Origin: Bacteroidota bacterium
GTDB taxonomy: Bacteria; Bacteroidota; Ignavibacteria; OLB7
Length of the DNA stretch: 64,000 bases
Assembly (NCBI GenBank): GCA_018266795.1
Contig: JAFDZV010000035.1
Span: 96,443 to 160,442, forward strand
Reading direction: 5' to 3'
Positions 45,608-58,259 of this stretch are shown piece after piece; positions within the stretch are counted from its first letter, which is position 1, and each line of letters begins with the position of its first letter. Both the position numbers and the translations under genes were made by a program. The notes under the pieces are model-generated. The model had not been told where the DNA came from, searched no databases, and worked only from the letters and a program-made list of their open reading frames with translations.

Positions 45608-45724
45608 GATGTGCTGTTGCGTCGGGGTTGGCGTTGATGCCGGGCTCGCACACAGGAGCCGGTTGAACGATTCGGCCGGCGCGAATCGATGATCGGCGCC
45701 GGCCGGACGTTGCTGCGGAAGCTG

Positions 45725-46249
45725 TCAGTTGCGCGAGGGGAAAATCCCTTCCAGTGCGATGCAGAAGTTGATCACCAGGTACGGCTGCATGTTGTTGTGC
45801 GGCTGGTTGCCGCCTGCAAGGCCGATGGATTGGGGATTCAACGCGGAGCCGTCGGAGGTTGGACGGTAGAATGCCACCTGATTGGAGCTGCTGGCGCCGA
45901 GGAAGTTGCCGTTCGGCTGGCCGAGCGCGCCGCTGACGTTGGTCACACTGAACAGGTGGTTGTGCATCGGCATCTCGCTGTTGATCAGCGTGTGCGTTTC
46001 CTCACCGGACGCCTCTCCCATGGTCCGGTTCGTCAGGCCGGGCCCCTGTCCCTGATGGATGGGTACGCGGCCGCGCAGGTCGGGAAGCCCGAATGTCACG
46101 CGGCCGTCACCGCCGAACGTTGTTCCGAGGAGAGAGAAGAGCGCGGTGTTCTGCGCGATCGAGAGGAGCTGGCCATCGCACGTTGCGTAGCCGATCGGTG
46201 CGAAGTTGAAGCCTGCCTGGATGATCTGGCCGATGAAGGGTTCTGCCAT
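45725..46249 (-). CDS. Tail-collar protein, Microcystis-dependent type, copy 3
   Basis: A 174-residue protein of the phage tail-collar (PF07484-type) family: MAEPFIGQIIQAGFNFAPIG, FGGDGRVTFGLPDLRGRVPIHQGQG, MPMHNHLFSVTNVSGALGQP and the end NNMQPYLVINFCIALEGIFP. These are thought to be fibre-tip or adhesin-like proteins. Third in a head-to-tail series of near-identical copies. It has the most divergent spacing segment (EASGEETHTL). Confidence 0.9.
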   Translation of the reverse strand: MAEPFIGQIIQAGFNFAPIGYATCDGQLLSIAQNTALFSLLGTTFGGDGRVTFGLPDLRGRVPIHQGQGPGLTNRTMGEASGEETHTLINSEMPMHNHLFSVTNVSGALGQPNGNFLGASSSNQVAFYRPTSDGSALNPQSIGLAGGNQPHNNMQPYLVINFCIALEGIFPSRN

Positions 46250-46362
46250 TGATTGAGCCTCCTGCAATAGTCTTGAAGGGGAAGGGGGCCTCGAAATATC
46301 GGGGGGATATTGAAGCAGTGGCCGGACATCGCGTCCGGCCACTGCTCTCTCGTGCGAATCGG

Positions 46363-46887
46363 TTAGTTACGCGAGGGGAAGATCCCTTCCAACGCGATAC
46401 AGAAGTTGATCACCAGATACGGCTGCATGTTGTTGTGCGGCTGGTTGCCGCCGGCGAGGCCGATAGCCTGGGGATTCAGCGTGGAGCCGTCCGAGGTTGG
46501 ACGGTAGATCGCCACCTGATTGGAGCTGCTGGCGCCGAGGAAGTTGCCGTTCGGCTGGCCGAGCGCGCCGCTGACGTTGGTTACATTGAACAGGTGGTTG
46601 TGCATCGGCATCTCGCTGTTGATCAGCGTAACCGTCTCCGAACCGGATACCTCACCCATGGTACGATTGGTCAGGCCCGGTCCCTGTCCCTGATGGATGG
46701 GTACGCGCCCACGCAGATCGGGAAGCCCGAATGTCACCCGGCCGTCACCGCCGAACGTTGTTCCGAGGAGCGAGAAGAGTGCGGTGTTCTGGGCGATTGA
46801 AAGAAGCTGGCCATCGCACGTCGCGTAACCGCGCGGTGCGAAGTTGAAACCGGCCATGATGATCTGGCCGACAAATGGTTCTGCCAT
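46363..46887 (-). CDS. Tail-collar protein, copy 2
   Basis: A 174-residue paralog, nearly identical to its neighbours. It differs at only a few positions: MAEPFVGQIIMAGFNFAPRG at the start, and GEVSGSETVTLINS in the middle. It lies 171 bases downstream of copy 1. Confidence 0.9.
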   Translation of the reverse strand: MAEPFVGQIIMAGFNFAPRGYATCDGQLLSIAQNTALFSLLGTTFGGDGRVTFGLPDLRGRVPIHQGQGPGLTNRTMGEVSGSETVTLINSEMPMHNHLFNVTNVSGALGQPNGNFLGASSSNQVAIYRPTSDGSTLNPQAIGLAGGNQPHNNMQPYLVINFCIALEGIFPSRN

Positions 46888-47058
46888 GTGTTGATTCTCC
46901 TGATGTTGGAGTTCCTAACCTGGAGCGCTGCAGGGCCTGCTGGCGCTGAGATGCGCGCGGTTATGATTGGAACTGTTATCGGAATGATCCGGTTTGTTTC
47001 GATGCCGCGGAGCGTACCGCCGAAGGATCGACGTCCGCTCCGCGCTCCGCCGTGTCGA

Positions 47059-47583
47059 TCAGTTGCGCGAGGGGAAGATCCCTTCCAACGCGATACAGAA
47101 GTTGATCACCAGATACGGCTGCATGTTGTTGTGCGGCTGGTTGCCGCCTGCAAGGCCGACGGCCTGGGGATTCAGTGTGGAGCCGTCCGAGGTTGGACGG
47201 TAGAGTGCCACCTGATTGGAGCTGCTGGCAGCGAGGAAGTTGCCGTTCGGCTGGCCGAGTGCGCCGCTGACGTTGGTTACGTTGAACAGGTGGTTGTGCA
47301 TCGGCATCTCGCTCGAGATCAGCGTTACCGTCTCCGAGCCGGACATCTCTCCCATGGTCCGGTTCGTCAGGCCGGGCCCCTGTCCCTGATGGATGGGTAC
47401 ACGCCCACGCAGATCGGGAAGCCCGAACGTCACGCGGCCGTCACCGCCGAACTGTGTGCCGAGGAGCGAGAAGAGCGCGGTGTTCTGTGCGATCGAAAGA
47501 AGCTGCCCGTCGCACGTCGCATAGCCACGCGGCGCAAAGTTGAAGCCTGCCTGAATGATCTGGCCGATAAACGGTTCTGCCAT
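47059..47583 (-). CDS. Tail-collar protein, copy 1
   Basis: A 174-residue protein, first of the triplet, with a good SD (AAGGAGAAG) before the ATG at 47583. It has FGGDGRVTFGLPDLRGRVPIHQGQG and GEMSGSETVTLISS. Apart from a few substitutions it matches copies 2 and 3, pointing to recent duplication or gene conversion. Confidence 0.9.
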   Translation of the reverse strand: MAEPFIGQIIQAGFNFAPRGYATCDGQLLSIAQNTALFSLLGTQFGGDGRVTFGLPDLRGRVPIHQGQGPGLTNRTMGEMSGSETVTLISSEMPMHNHLFNVTNVSGALGQPNGNFLAASSSNQVALYRPTSDGSTLNPQAVGLAGGNQPHNNMQPYLVINFCIALEGIFPSRN

Positions 47584-48677
47584 GAGAACTTCTCCTTGAT
47601 GATCTGGTTGGATGTCAGTAACAAGCGGCCTTTAGCCGAAGTTGAACGTCAGCAACGTGTGGACCGCCGATGCCGGTGAGGAGAGCCTCAGGGGAATCCA
47701 ATATCAGGCAGTATCCGATACTCGAGGTTGTACAGAGTTGACAAAACGCCACGGCCTGCAATGAGTGCCGTGAATCGCTCTGCGCGAGGATGCAGACTGG
47801 GTGAGTGCGGACAGCATTCGGGGACCGCGATCCGGAACTGACGCTTGGGGAGGCGCGGACCGGATGGGCGGCGTGTCGTCAACTGTCCTGCCGATCTTCA
47901 ACCGACATCGTACCGGGATCGGGAGCGAGAAGGGGAAGCTCACGATGGATCGTGCGGTGCAGGCTCGGATCGAATGAATGCATCTGGAGGAATCAACGCG
48001 CCATACAGCGGCTCCTGAGGAGCCGGATGGCTGCAACTACCGTGGCAACGATGGCCTCACGAACAAACGCCGTGAACCACCCAGTGGGACCTTGCACGAA
48101 CTGCGCTGCATGTGGTTGACAGGCCGGTCACGCATGCAGCAACGGTTTCCAAGATACGACTGTTTCTCCGTTTGTAAAGAAGGAATTCACGTAATTCGTC
48201 ACATTATCCAACAAAAATCCCGGCTCTGCTATCGCAACGCGATCCATCGTGGGCATGAATTCGAAGCGTGATGCACCCTCGCCGGGCCCCTTCACGGAGC
48301 CTCTGCCGTACCCGGTGGATGCCGCCGGTACCGGGCGCAGCGCGGCGCGCAGGGATTGCCGGAGGCAGGCGCCGGATGCAACCGGTCGGAATCAGTTTCC
48401 GGTTCGGCATCACCATCAACCTCGCGTTGGCGGCTTCCTGGTAAATCCTCCGTGCCGGCGGCATCAGAGCAATATTCGCAACAGATTCCATGATCCGGAG
48501 GTGACCGGCGTTCCGTATCTTCGAGATTGGCGCGCCGATACCATCCGGTGAGCCCGCAGAGAAACAACAGAGCGCCTCACATTGCGTCCTTGTATCCACA
48601 CTCCGGCACAACCGGGGCACGGCCGGATACCGCGCGTGGCGATCTGCCGTTGACGTTGAACGCTGAGCAGTGAAATC
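47584..48677. other. Long gap between the tail-collar genes and def
   Basis: About 1.1 kb with no supported gene. It contains the promoter side of the tail-collar operon and a small hairpin CGGCTCC-TGA-GGAGCCG (48009-48025). The stretch near 48150-48240 is AT-rich. Reading frames here have no family features and may be remnants. Confidence 0.45.
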
Positions 48678-49229
48678 ATGAGCATCCTTCCGATCTATAC
48701 GTTCGATCACCCGATTCTTCGAAAGCGGTTGAAGCTTGTCGAGGAGATTACCGACGATCTGGTTGGGCTTGCGCTGGACATGCATGCCACCATGAAGAAT
48801 GCGGAGGGGATCGGTCTTGCCGCCAATCAGGTTGGGCAGGACGTTGCCATGACCGTGATCGACGTTGGCCACATCAAGGGGAACGAGGGGATGACACCGC
48901 TTACGCTGATCAATCCGGTGATCGAGGCGTTCAGCGACGAGGAAGTGGCCGACGAGGAAGGCTGCCTGAGCCTTCCGGATCTTCGCGCGGACGTGCTTCG
49001 CCCGGTGGGCGTGCAGGTCCGGTTCTACGATCTCGAGATGAAGGAGCATGTGATGGAGGCCGAGAAGCTTCTCGCACGCGTGATGCAGCACGAGATCGAT
49101 CACCTGAACGGCGTCTACTTCATCGATCATCTCAAACCGATGCGCCGCGCCCTGATGAAGCGCCGGCTGCAGGAGATCAGCCGCGGCGAGATCGAAGCCG
49201 AGTATCCGTTGTACCGCGCGGGAAGCTAG
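48678..49229 (+). CDS. def: Peptide deformylase
   Basis: A 183-residue metalloenzyme that removes formyl from nascent proteins. All three motifs are present: GIGLAANQVG (44-53), EEGCLSLP (93-100, metal Cys96) and QHEIDHLNG (His138, His142). The stop codon TAG lies at the beginning of a heptamer repeat arm. Confidence 0.96.
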   Translation: MSILPIYTFDHPILRKRLKLVEEITDDLVGLALDMHATMKNAEGIGLAANQVGQDVAMTVIDVGHIKGNEGMTPLTLINPVIEAFSDEEVADEEGCLSLPDLRADVLRPVGVQVRFYDLEMKEHVMEAEKLLARVMQHEIDHLNGVYFIDHLKPMRRALMKRRLQEISRGEIEAEYPLYRAGS

Positions 49230-49324
49230 TCAGGTGGTCGGTCGTCCGTGGTCAGTAGCCGGTAGTCGGTCTGCAAGGCATCCATCAACTACTACCTACT
49301 AACAACTGACCACTAACTACTAAC
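49228..49324. repeat. Heptamer inverted repeat
   Basis: Left arm AGTCAGGTGGTCGGTCGTCC..., right arm CAACTACTACCTACTAACAA... to 49324. It starts in the def stop codon and ends 32 nt before the alaS ATG. Confidence 0.85.
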
Positions 49325-49356
49325 GCTCCAGCATCCCGCTCTCATATTCCCAACTC

Positions 49357-52083
<2,727 letters not shown>

Positions 52084-52215
52084 GCACTGTCTGATCGTTG
52101 GTTCGTTTGCCGGCCGCTCGCAACCGGGCCCGGCAGGATTGTCGGAACGAGCCCGGGCCCTGATGGCCTTCAGTGCATGCCGGATGAAGGCATGTCATCC
52201 TTCAAACCGTATTCG

Positions 52216-52938
52216 ATGCGCACATCGCATTCAACCCGGTTCGCGTACGTACTCGTGTTTGGGCTGCTTCTACTCGCGCTGCCGGCATGCGCGCAGACGC
52301 AGGCTCACAGCCCGATCCCGCTCGGGCTGTACTCCGTTGATGCCGCCGTGGAGTCGACCATGCAGTCCGGCCCGCTGCAGGGCAATCCATTGCTGCAGGC
52401 GGTGGGCAACTGGTTCAACTGGTACGGCGGCACCGGGGTGATCCTGCTTGCCATGCTTCTCTGGCTCGGCGGCCGCTTTCTGCGAAGACCGCAGATGGCG
52501 GAGACGGGGCTGCGCGGGCTGGAGGCGATTGCCGCCGCAAGCCTCGTGGGATGGGTCGGCAAGGTGGCTGCCGGCCGCGAGCGTCCCTACGTCGCGCCGG
52601 GCGAGCCGTGGCACTGGAATCTCCTGCACAGCCTCTCGGACACGCACTACTTCTCGATGCCCTCCGGGCACACGATTGCCACCTGCGCCTTTGCGGGCGC
52701 GGTCTGTTTCATGGCCCTGGGCTTCGCTCCTCTTACCAGGCGAACAGTTGTCGCTCTTGCCGTTCTATCCTCCCTTCTCGTCGCGTTCGCGAGGGTGTAT
52801 ACCCATCAACACTGGTTGAGCGACGTGGCCGCCGCAGCACTGCTGGGCAGCCTCTGCGGCGTGGCTGTGGCACGCTGGCACGCAACCCGGCCGGGACGCG
52901 CCTTCGACCGCGTGATGCTCGGCTCCGCGAATGTCTGA
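52216..52938 (+). CDS. PAP2-family phosphatase
   Basis: An exported/membrane phosphatase of about 240 residues. The signal or anchor begins MRTSHSTRFAYVLVFGLLLL. The three PAP2 motifs are present: KVAAGRERPY, SMPSGHT, and ARVYTHQHWLSD. Likely a lipid or undecaprenyl-type pyrophosphatase acting at the inner-membrane outer face. ATGs at 52177 and 52192 are alternative starts. Confidence 0.85.
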   Translation: MRTSHSTRFAYVLVFGLLLLALPACAQTQAHSPIPLGLYSVDAAVESTMQSGPLQGNPLLQAVGNWFNWYGGTGVILLAMLLWLGGRFLRRPQMAETGLRGLEAIAAASLVGWVGKVAAGRERPYVAPGEPWHWNLLHSLSDTHYFSMPSGHTIATCAFAGAVCFMALGFAPLTRRTVVALAVLSSLLVAFARVYTHQHWLSDVAAAALLGSLCGVAVARWHATRPGRAFDRVMLGSANV

Positions 52939-53027
52939 TTCCTCTCCCGGTACGGTAACCCTTTGATGCAGCCATGGTCGTGACCCGGCGGCGTGCCGCC
53001 GGGTCATGCTACAAACACACGATCCTT

Positions 53028-54803
53028 ATGAAGCACATCGTTCCCGCAATTCTGACAACGACGTTTCTGGCACTGGCTTCGGCGCTTGTTCTATCCGCAC
53101 AGCCTGCGGCCTCCGCGGGCAGTGCGGTCCCGGCGGGCAGCGGGTTCGCGGCGTTGCACGGCTGCGGCACCTTCCTGTTCAACGATTCCGCGCTCGAGGC
53201 GCGCGCGGCCGCGAACACCGCGGCGCGCAATCCCGGGCTGTATCGTGCGATGCTGGAACGGAGCCGGAGCAAGGGCCCGGGCCGAACGGTGCTTGGCGGC
53301 AACGATGAGTTCAATCAGTTCTTCGTGCTCAACAGGGTCAGCGAACAGTTCGACCAGATCGCCGCGAAGCTGATCTACAAGGGGCGGCGGGCCCGGATCT
53401 GGATCGATCTGCAGGATACGCTGCGTGTGAAGACCTCGACCATCGCGGCTCTCGCGCGAGGACTGGATTCCGCAACGGCCGCTGGCTCCCGCGATCCCGG
53501 CAAGGGAGTCATCGAGAACGACGAGGACGTTTTCGGCCTCCCCCCCGCGAACCGCTTCGACGCGGCCACGCCGAACGTGGAGGACTTCCTTCTCACCGAT
53601 ATCCAGGATGGTCTCACCGGCGGAAACGTGCTCGGCTATTTCTCCCCCTACGATCAGACGGACAACCCCGGCTCGAATCAGATGAACATTCTCTACATCG
53701 ATTCGCGGGAGGGGATCGGCAACCAGAATGCCGGCGCGATCGCCAGCCTTGTCAGCACGCTTGCCCATGAGTATCAGCACCTGATTCACTTCCGCTACAA
53801 TCCGAACAGCGAGACCTTCTTCAACGAAGGATGCAGCGAGGCCGCGAGCACCATCTGCGGCTACAACGATCGCGACAACACGCTCTATCTCACGGCCTCC
53901 AACATCCCGCTCCTTCGCTGGAGCAACGACTCCGACTTCAACAGCCTCGAAGTGGATTACGAGCGCGCGATGACGTTCATCCGCTACAACTACGAGCAAT
54001 TCGGCGAGACCTTCCTGAAGAAGTTCGTGGCGACGCAATCCACCGGAATGAATCGCATCGCCGCCGCGCTCACGCAGATCGGCAGCACCGTCACGTGGCA
54101 GAACATGTTGAAGGGATTCATGGTGGCGAACTATGTGCGGAAAAGCTTCAGCGATCCGCAGTATACATACAGGCTGGCGCTCTCCAGCACATTCGCTCAC
54201 GTGACCAACAGCTACAACGGCACCTTCCCCGCAACCGGGCAGGTAACGCTGCAGCAGTACGCTCCGGCATACAACTACTACAACTTCACGAAGCAGCAGG
54301 GGATGACTATTCGCTTCAACGGCACGCAGCCGTTCAAGGCGATGGCGCTTCTGTACCGGAACGGCGCACTGCTGGAGATTCGCGAGCTGATGCCGAATCA
54401 GCCCAACACGATCGAGGCGAATCCCGGCTACTCGCGCATGGTGTTCGTGATCTGCAATCTCTACCCGTCCAGCCAGACCGTCAACTGGAATGTGGAGTCC
54501 ATCGCGAGCGGTGTGGAGGATGCGGCCGATGCGGCGAACACCCTTGCGATCGCCGGCGTCTCGCCGAACCCCGCCACCGGCCCGATGCACGTCGCCTACC
54601 GGGCCGCGGACCATGGTCCGGTCACGGTCAGCCTCTTCGACCTCCAGGGGCGGGAGTTGCGAACAATGGTTGATGCGGAACAGTCGTCCGGCGGCCTTCG
54701 CGCGATGACGTTCGATACCGGTGCGCTTCCCGGCGGCGTCTACATGATCCGGCTGGAGCAGAGCGGCCACGCCGTATCGCGGGCGGTTGTAGTACAGAGG
54801 TGA
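53028..54803 (+). CDS. Secreted M30-like metallopeptidase with T9SS tail
   Basis: A 591-residue secreted protein. Signal peptide MKHIVPAILTTTFLALASAL. Zinc site HEYQH (247-251) with a downstream Glu267 in FFNEGCSEA, resembling hyicolysin/M30-like peptidases. The C-terminal ~80 residues (VSPNPATGPMHVAYRAADHG ... GGVYMIRLEQSG) form a T9SS sorting domain. A close paralog is at 56493, separated by btuF. Confidence 0.85.
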   Translation: MKHIVPAILTTTFLALASALVLSAQPAASAGSAVPAGSGFAALHGCGTFLFNDSALEARAAANTAARNPGLYRAMLERSRSKGPGRTVLGGNDEFNQFFVLNRVSEQFDQIAAKLIYKGRRARIWIDLQDTLRVKTSTIAALARGLDSATAAGSRDPGKGVIENDEDVFGLPPANRFDAATPNVEDFLLTDIQDGLTGGNVLGYFSPYDQTDNPGSNQMNILYIDSREGIGNQNAGAIASLVSTLAHEYQHLIHFRYNPNSETFFNEGCSEAASTICGYNDRDNTLYLTASNIPLLRWSNDSDFNSLEVDYERAMTFIRYNYEQFGETFLKKFVATQSTGMNRIAAALTQIGSTVTWQNMLKGFMVANYVRKSFSDPQYTYRLALSSTFAHVTNSYNGTFPATGQVTLQQYAPAYNYYNFTKQQGMTIRFNGTQPFKAMALLYRNGALLEIRELMPNQPNTIEANPGYSRMVFVICNLYPSSQTVNWNVESIASGVEDAADAANTLAIAGVSPNPATGPMHVAYRAADHGPVTVSLFDLQGRELRTMVDAEQSSGGLRAMTFDTGALPGGVYMIRLEQSGHAVSRAVVVQR

Positions 54804-55048
54804 CGGGGTAGTGACTCATGTTGCATTTCGATGGGAGTAGTCTGTGCCTGCATGCAGGCCCCGGGCCGTTCCGCTGGAGCTTGAAGATTCCATTCGCTCC
54901 TGTGCTACCGTGGGGACGCTACGCGGCTTGATGGCATGTCCAGCTGCATCAGTTGCAATCGTTGTCGCGGAGTTGCGCTCCGCGACTCGTACGATTCCTG
55001 TACCAACGCTGTCGCGGATTTGCCACAGATCGTCCTTCGTTGTTCTCC

Positions 55049-56002
55049 CTATGTTGGGGTGTTCGCCATGCGCTGTGCGTCCTCGAAGAGCCGGTGCGGC
55101 TCCGCGCCGTGCAGCGCACGGTACAACAGCTCGAGCCCGATACCGATGCGTGGTCCCGGGCGCTCGATGACATCGGGAGGAAGGACGTACACTCTGTTGG
55201 TGCGTACGGCGCGAAGCTGGTGCCACTCCGGATAGGTGTTCAAAAGGTCGGACACTCCATGCCAGTCGGGGCCTGGCACGATGATCACCTCCGGATCGAG
55301 CCGAAGCAGTTCCTCACGGCTGTACGTTGGATACTGCGTGACGCCTCCCCCGGCGATGTTTCGTCCGCCGGCGGTTGAGAGCATCTCGGCGATGAACCCG
55401 CTGCTGACGGTCATCAGCGGCGCACGATCGATCACCACGAAGACCGTTACCGAGTCGTTCCGAGCAAGCCTTCTGATGGAGTCCACGGTGTTCCGCAGGC
55501 GTCCCGCCACGGCCTTGCCGGCTTCGGCGCGTCCCACCAGGGCGCCGAGCAGCTCGAACCCCTGGATTACTTCACCGATGGTGGAGTCGTGGAGTTCGAA
55601 CGGCCGAAGCCCGAGCTCCTTCAGCTTGTTGTAGCTGGTTTTCATGTTCCCGACGAACGTCATCGGCAACAGATCCGGCTTCAGCGCGATGATCTTCTCG
55701 TAGTTCAACTGCTGCATGTCCGCCACCGGCTCGATTCGTGTTGCTGCCGGCGGGTAGTCGCAATACGTGGTGCGACCGATCAGCAGATCCTGCGCGCCGA
55801 TTGCAAACAGCATCTCCGTGATGTTCGGAGCAAGCGAGATCACGCGCCGCGCCGGTGTTGCCAGACGGACCGTGTCCTGCATTGCGTCCACTTCCACGAC
55901 TGCATAGTGTGCCGCGGGCGTGCTTTCGGGCGCCCGGGCGCGATCGCAGGCAGAGCAGGCAAGTGCCAGACAGAGCGCCGTGAGAAGTGATGTGCGATGC
56001 AT
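55049..56002 (-). CDS. btuF: BtuF-like substrate-binding lipoprotein
   Basis: A 317-residue periplasmic binding protein. The lipoprotein-type signal is MHRTSLLTALCLALACSAC, followed by RVISLAPNITEMLFAIGAQDLLIGRTTYCDYPP, a strong BtuF/PF01497 signature. It should bind cobalamin or a related corrinoid. The BtuC-type permease lies 33 kb away at 21608. A TATCTTCG element sits 67 nt upstream (56069-56076, minus strand). Confidence 0.88.
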   Translation of the reverse strand: MHRTSLLTALCLALACSACDRARAPESTPAAHYAVVEVDAMQDTVRLATPARRVISLAPNITEMLFAIGAQDLLIGRTTYCDYPPAATRIEPVADMQQLNYEKIIALKPDLLPMTFVGNMKTSYNKLKELGLRPFELHDSTIGEVIQGFELLGALVGRAEAGKAVAGRLRNTVDSIRRLARNDSVTVFVVIDRAPLMTVSSGFIAEMLSTAGGRNIAGGGVTQYPTYSREELLRLDPEVIIVPGPDWHGVSDLLNTYPEWHQLRAVRTNRVYVLPPDVIERPGPRIGIGLELLYRALHGAEPHRLFEDAQRMANTPT

Positions 56003-56492
56003 TGTTGTTGTATGCGGGATCATGGCCGATGGGTCCGATGTCATCCTGTGACTCGAGTCGATGGAGCGCGAAGATACGCCGTGAATGCTCCGCGGGCGAT
56101 GGAGCGGCTCGGCAGGCACGCTCGCGCAGGCACGCTTGGTGCCGCGTGCTCGGATCTTCCGTTGGAGAAGCGCGGCATGGCTTGCGGCCGACTTGTGAGA
56201 GTTCGTATTGTTCGTGACGGCCTCCCGGCCCGTAGTGTCTATAACATTGCGGCCCTGGCGATTCGGTACGGTAACGGCGGGCGGGGCAGCCGGGCGCCCG
56301 ATGAATGATGCGAGATTCGAGCGGAACGGATTCCAGGCGGAGGAACGCCCGCGAGCCCCGTCTCCGGCGCCCATGAAACCCTTCGGCGGGATGGAGCGTG
56401 CAGCGAAGGCCCGGGGCACCCGAACTCTCCGCAGCCGCAACAGCGGTGTCGTGGTGAATTGCAATGCCAACCCTTCAAGATAGAAACGAGCA
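56003..56492. other. Divergent gap between btuF and the second M30-like gene
   Basis: 490 bases between divergent genes with no supported gene. It holds a putative -7 element for btuF at 56069-56076. No cobalamin riboswitch motif was recognised. Confidence 0.45.
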
Positions 56493-58259
56493 ATGTTCAC
56501 ATCTCTCTCCAGGCATCTCGTGGTGGCCGCTCTGATGGTTGCGGCGCCGTTGTTCCTGCATGCGCAATCCGCGTCGGGACCGGACGAATCGGCGGTTGAT
56601 GCCAACGGCGGCCGGTGCGGCGTACAACTGTTCGGCGTGGCCGAGGCGCAGGCCGCGATGGCGAACACCGCACGCAATAATCCGGATGTGTATCGCCGGA
56701 TCGTTGAGCGTTCGAAGAAGGAGGGAGGGGAGCAGATGCTTTCCGTGGCGGGTATTACCACGCATACCTTCAACGTGCTGAACCGGGTCACCAATCAGTT
56801 CGACGAGGTGGTCGGCCGGCTGGTGTTCACCGGCAAGCGCGCCCGCATCTGGATCGACGAGCGCGACACCGCACGCGTGAAGGCCGCGACGATCGCTGCC
56901 CTTGCACGTGGTGTTGATACGGCTACGGCGGCGACATCGCGCAATCCGAACAAGGGGCTGATCGAGAACGATGAGGATGTGTTCGGCCTGCCGCCGGTGA
57001 ACCGCTTCGATGCGGCCACTCCCTCCATGGAGGATTTCCTCCTGACCGATATTCAGGATAATCTGAACGGCGGTTATATCGCAGGCTTCTTCTCGCCGAT
57101 GGATCAGACCGATTACGACGGCTCCAACAGGATGAATCTGCTGTACATCGACTCGAACCAGGGCCTCGGCACGCAGACCGCATCCGCGATCGCCAGCATG
57201 ATCGGCACGCTTGCGCACGAGTACCAGCATCTGATCCACTACCGGCAGAACCCGAACAGCCAGGCTTTCTACAACGAGGGCTGCAGCGAGACCGCCAGCA
57301 TTCTCTGCGGCTACAAGTATCGCAGCAGCTCCGCCTATCTGCTCAGCACCAACGTGCCGCTGTTCCGCTGGAGCGATGGAACGGTGTTCAACGATCTCGA
57401 GATCGATTACGAGCGCGGGATGAGCTTCATGCGCTACTGCACCGAACAGTATGGCGAGGCCTTCCTGACGAAGTTCACGCCGTCGCGCGCAACCAACATG
57501 AACCGCGTCACGGATGCGCTGACGCAGAGCGGCGCGGCCGCGGACTGGAAGAGCACGTTGAAGGGATACGCGGTGGCCAACTACGTGCGGAAGAACTTCG
57601 CCGACAATCGGTACATCTACATTGTGCCCCTCTCGAACGCCGTGGTGAAGCCGGCGAACACCTACAGCGACAGCGGCGCTGCGGCTGCCGGGCAGGCCGC
57701 CGTACAGCAATACGCGGCCGTCTACAATGTCTACAACTTCAAGAAGCCATCCGGACTCAGGATCCGGTTCAACGCGACGGTGGCGCAGAACTATGCGGTG
57801 ATGGCTCTCCTGTATCAGAACGGCCAGCTTGTCGATGTTCGCGAGATGACGACCAATGCGCTGAACACCATCGATCCCGGCTACGACAAGATGGTCTTTG
57901 CCATCCTCAGCCTCTCCTCGACCAGCCAGTCCATCGGCTGGAGTGTGGACGCCGTGACGAGCGGCGTGGAGAGCATACCGGACGCTGCTGCCGAGCAGAC
58001 GGCCGTGTCGGACATCTCCCCCAACCCGGCGACCGGCCCGGTACGTGTGGGGTATCGAACCGTTGGCGCCGAGCCGGTGACGATGCAGTTGTTCGACATG
58101 CAGGGGCGCCTGATGCGGACGATGATCGCCGGGGTGCAGATCGAGACCGGAGCGCATGAGCTGACGCTGGATCCAACCGGACTCCCGGCCGGCGTCTACC
58201 TGGTGCGTCTTACGCAGGGAGGAGCTGCGTCCGTGCGGGCCGTTGTGAACGAACGATAG
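56493..58259 (+). CDS. Secreted M30-like metallopeptidase with T9SS tail, paralog
   Basis: A 588-residue paralog of the gene at 53028. Signal peptide MFTSLSRHLVVAALMVAAPL. HEYQH at 242-246 and Glu262 in FYNEGCSETA. It shares ENDEDVFGLPPVNRFDAATP with the paralog and ends in a T9SS domain (SPNPATGPVRVGYRTVGAEP ... GVYLVRLTQGG). Its stop codon lies in the first unit of a 21-bp tandem repeat. Confidence 0.85.
   Translation: MFTSLSRHLVVAALMVAAPLFLHAQSASGPDESAVDANGGRCGVQLFGVAEAQAAMANTARNNPDVYRRIVERSKKEGGEQMLSVAGITTHTFNVLNRVTNQFDEVVGRLVFTGKRARIWIDERDTARVKAATIAALARGVDTATAATSRNPNKGLIENDEDVFGLPPVNRFDAATPSMEDFLLTDIQDNLNGGYIAGFFSPMDQTDYDGSNRMNLLYIDSNQGLGTQTASAIASMIGTLAHEYQHLIHYRQNPNSQAFYNEGCSETASILCGYKYRSSSAYLLSTNVPLFRWSDGTVFNDLEIDYERGMSFMRYCTEQYGEAFLTKFTPSRATNMNRVTDALTQSGAAADWKSTLKGYAVANYVRKNFADNRYIYIVPLSNAVVKPANTYSDSGAAAAGQAAVQQYAAVYNVYNFKKPSGLRIRFNATVAQNYAVMALLYQNGQLVDVREMTTNALNTIDPGYDKMVFAILSLSSTSQSIGWSVDAVTSGVESIPDAAAEQTAVSDISPNPATGPVRVGYRTVGAEPVTMQLFDMQGRLMRTMIAGVQIETGAHELTLDPTGLPAGVYLVRLTQGGAASVRAVVNER

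Noticed and set aside
44674-47583. Prophage or contractile injection system
   Set aside because: Only tail-collar, fibre-like, GNAT and DUF6916 genes; no sheath, tube, baseplate, capsid or lysis genes in the window.
48249-48551. Small frame before def
   Set aside because: No family feature; low-complexity translation and no ribosome-binding site.
56003-56492. Cobalamin riboswitch upstream of btuF
   Set aside because: Looked for the B12-box and pseudoknot motifs on the minus strand and found none.
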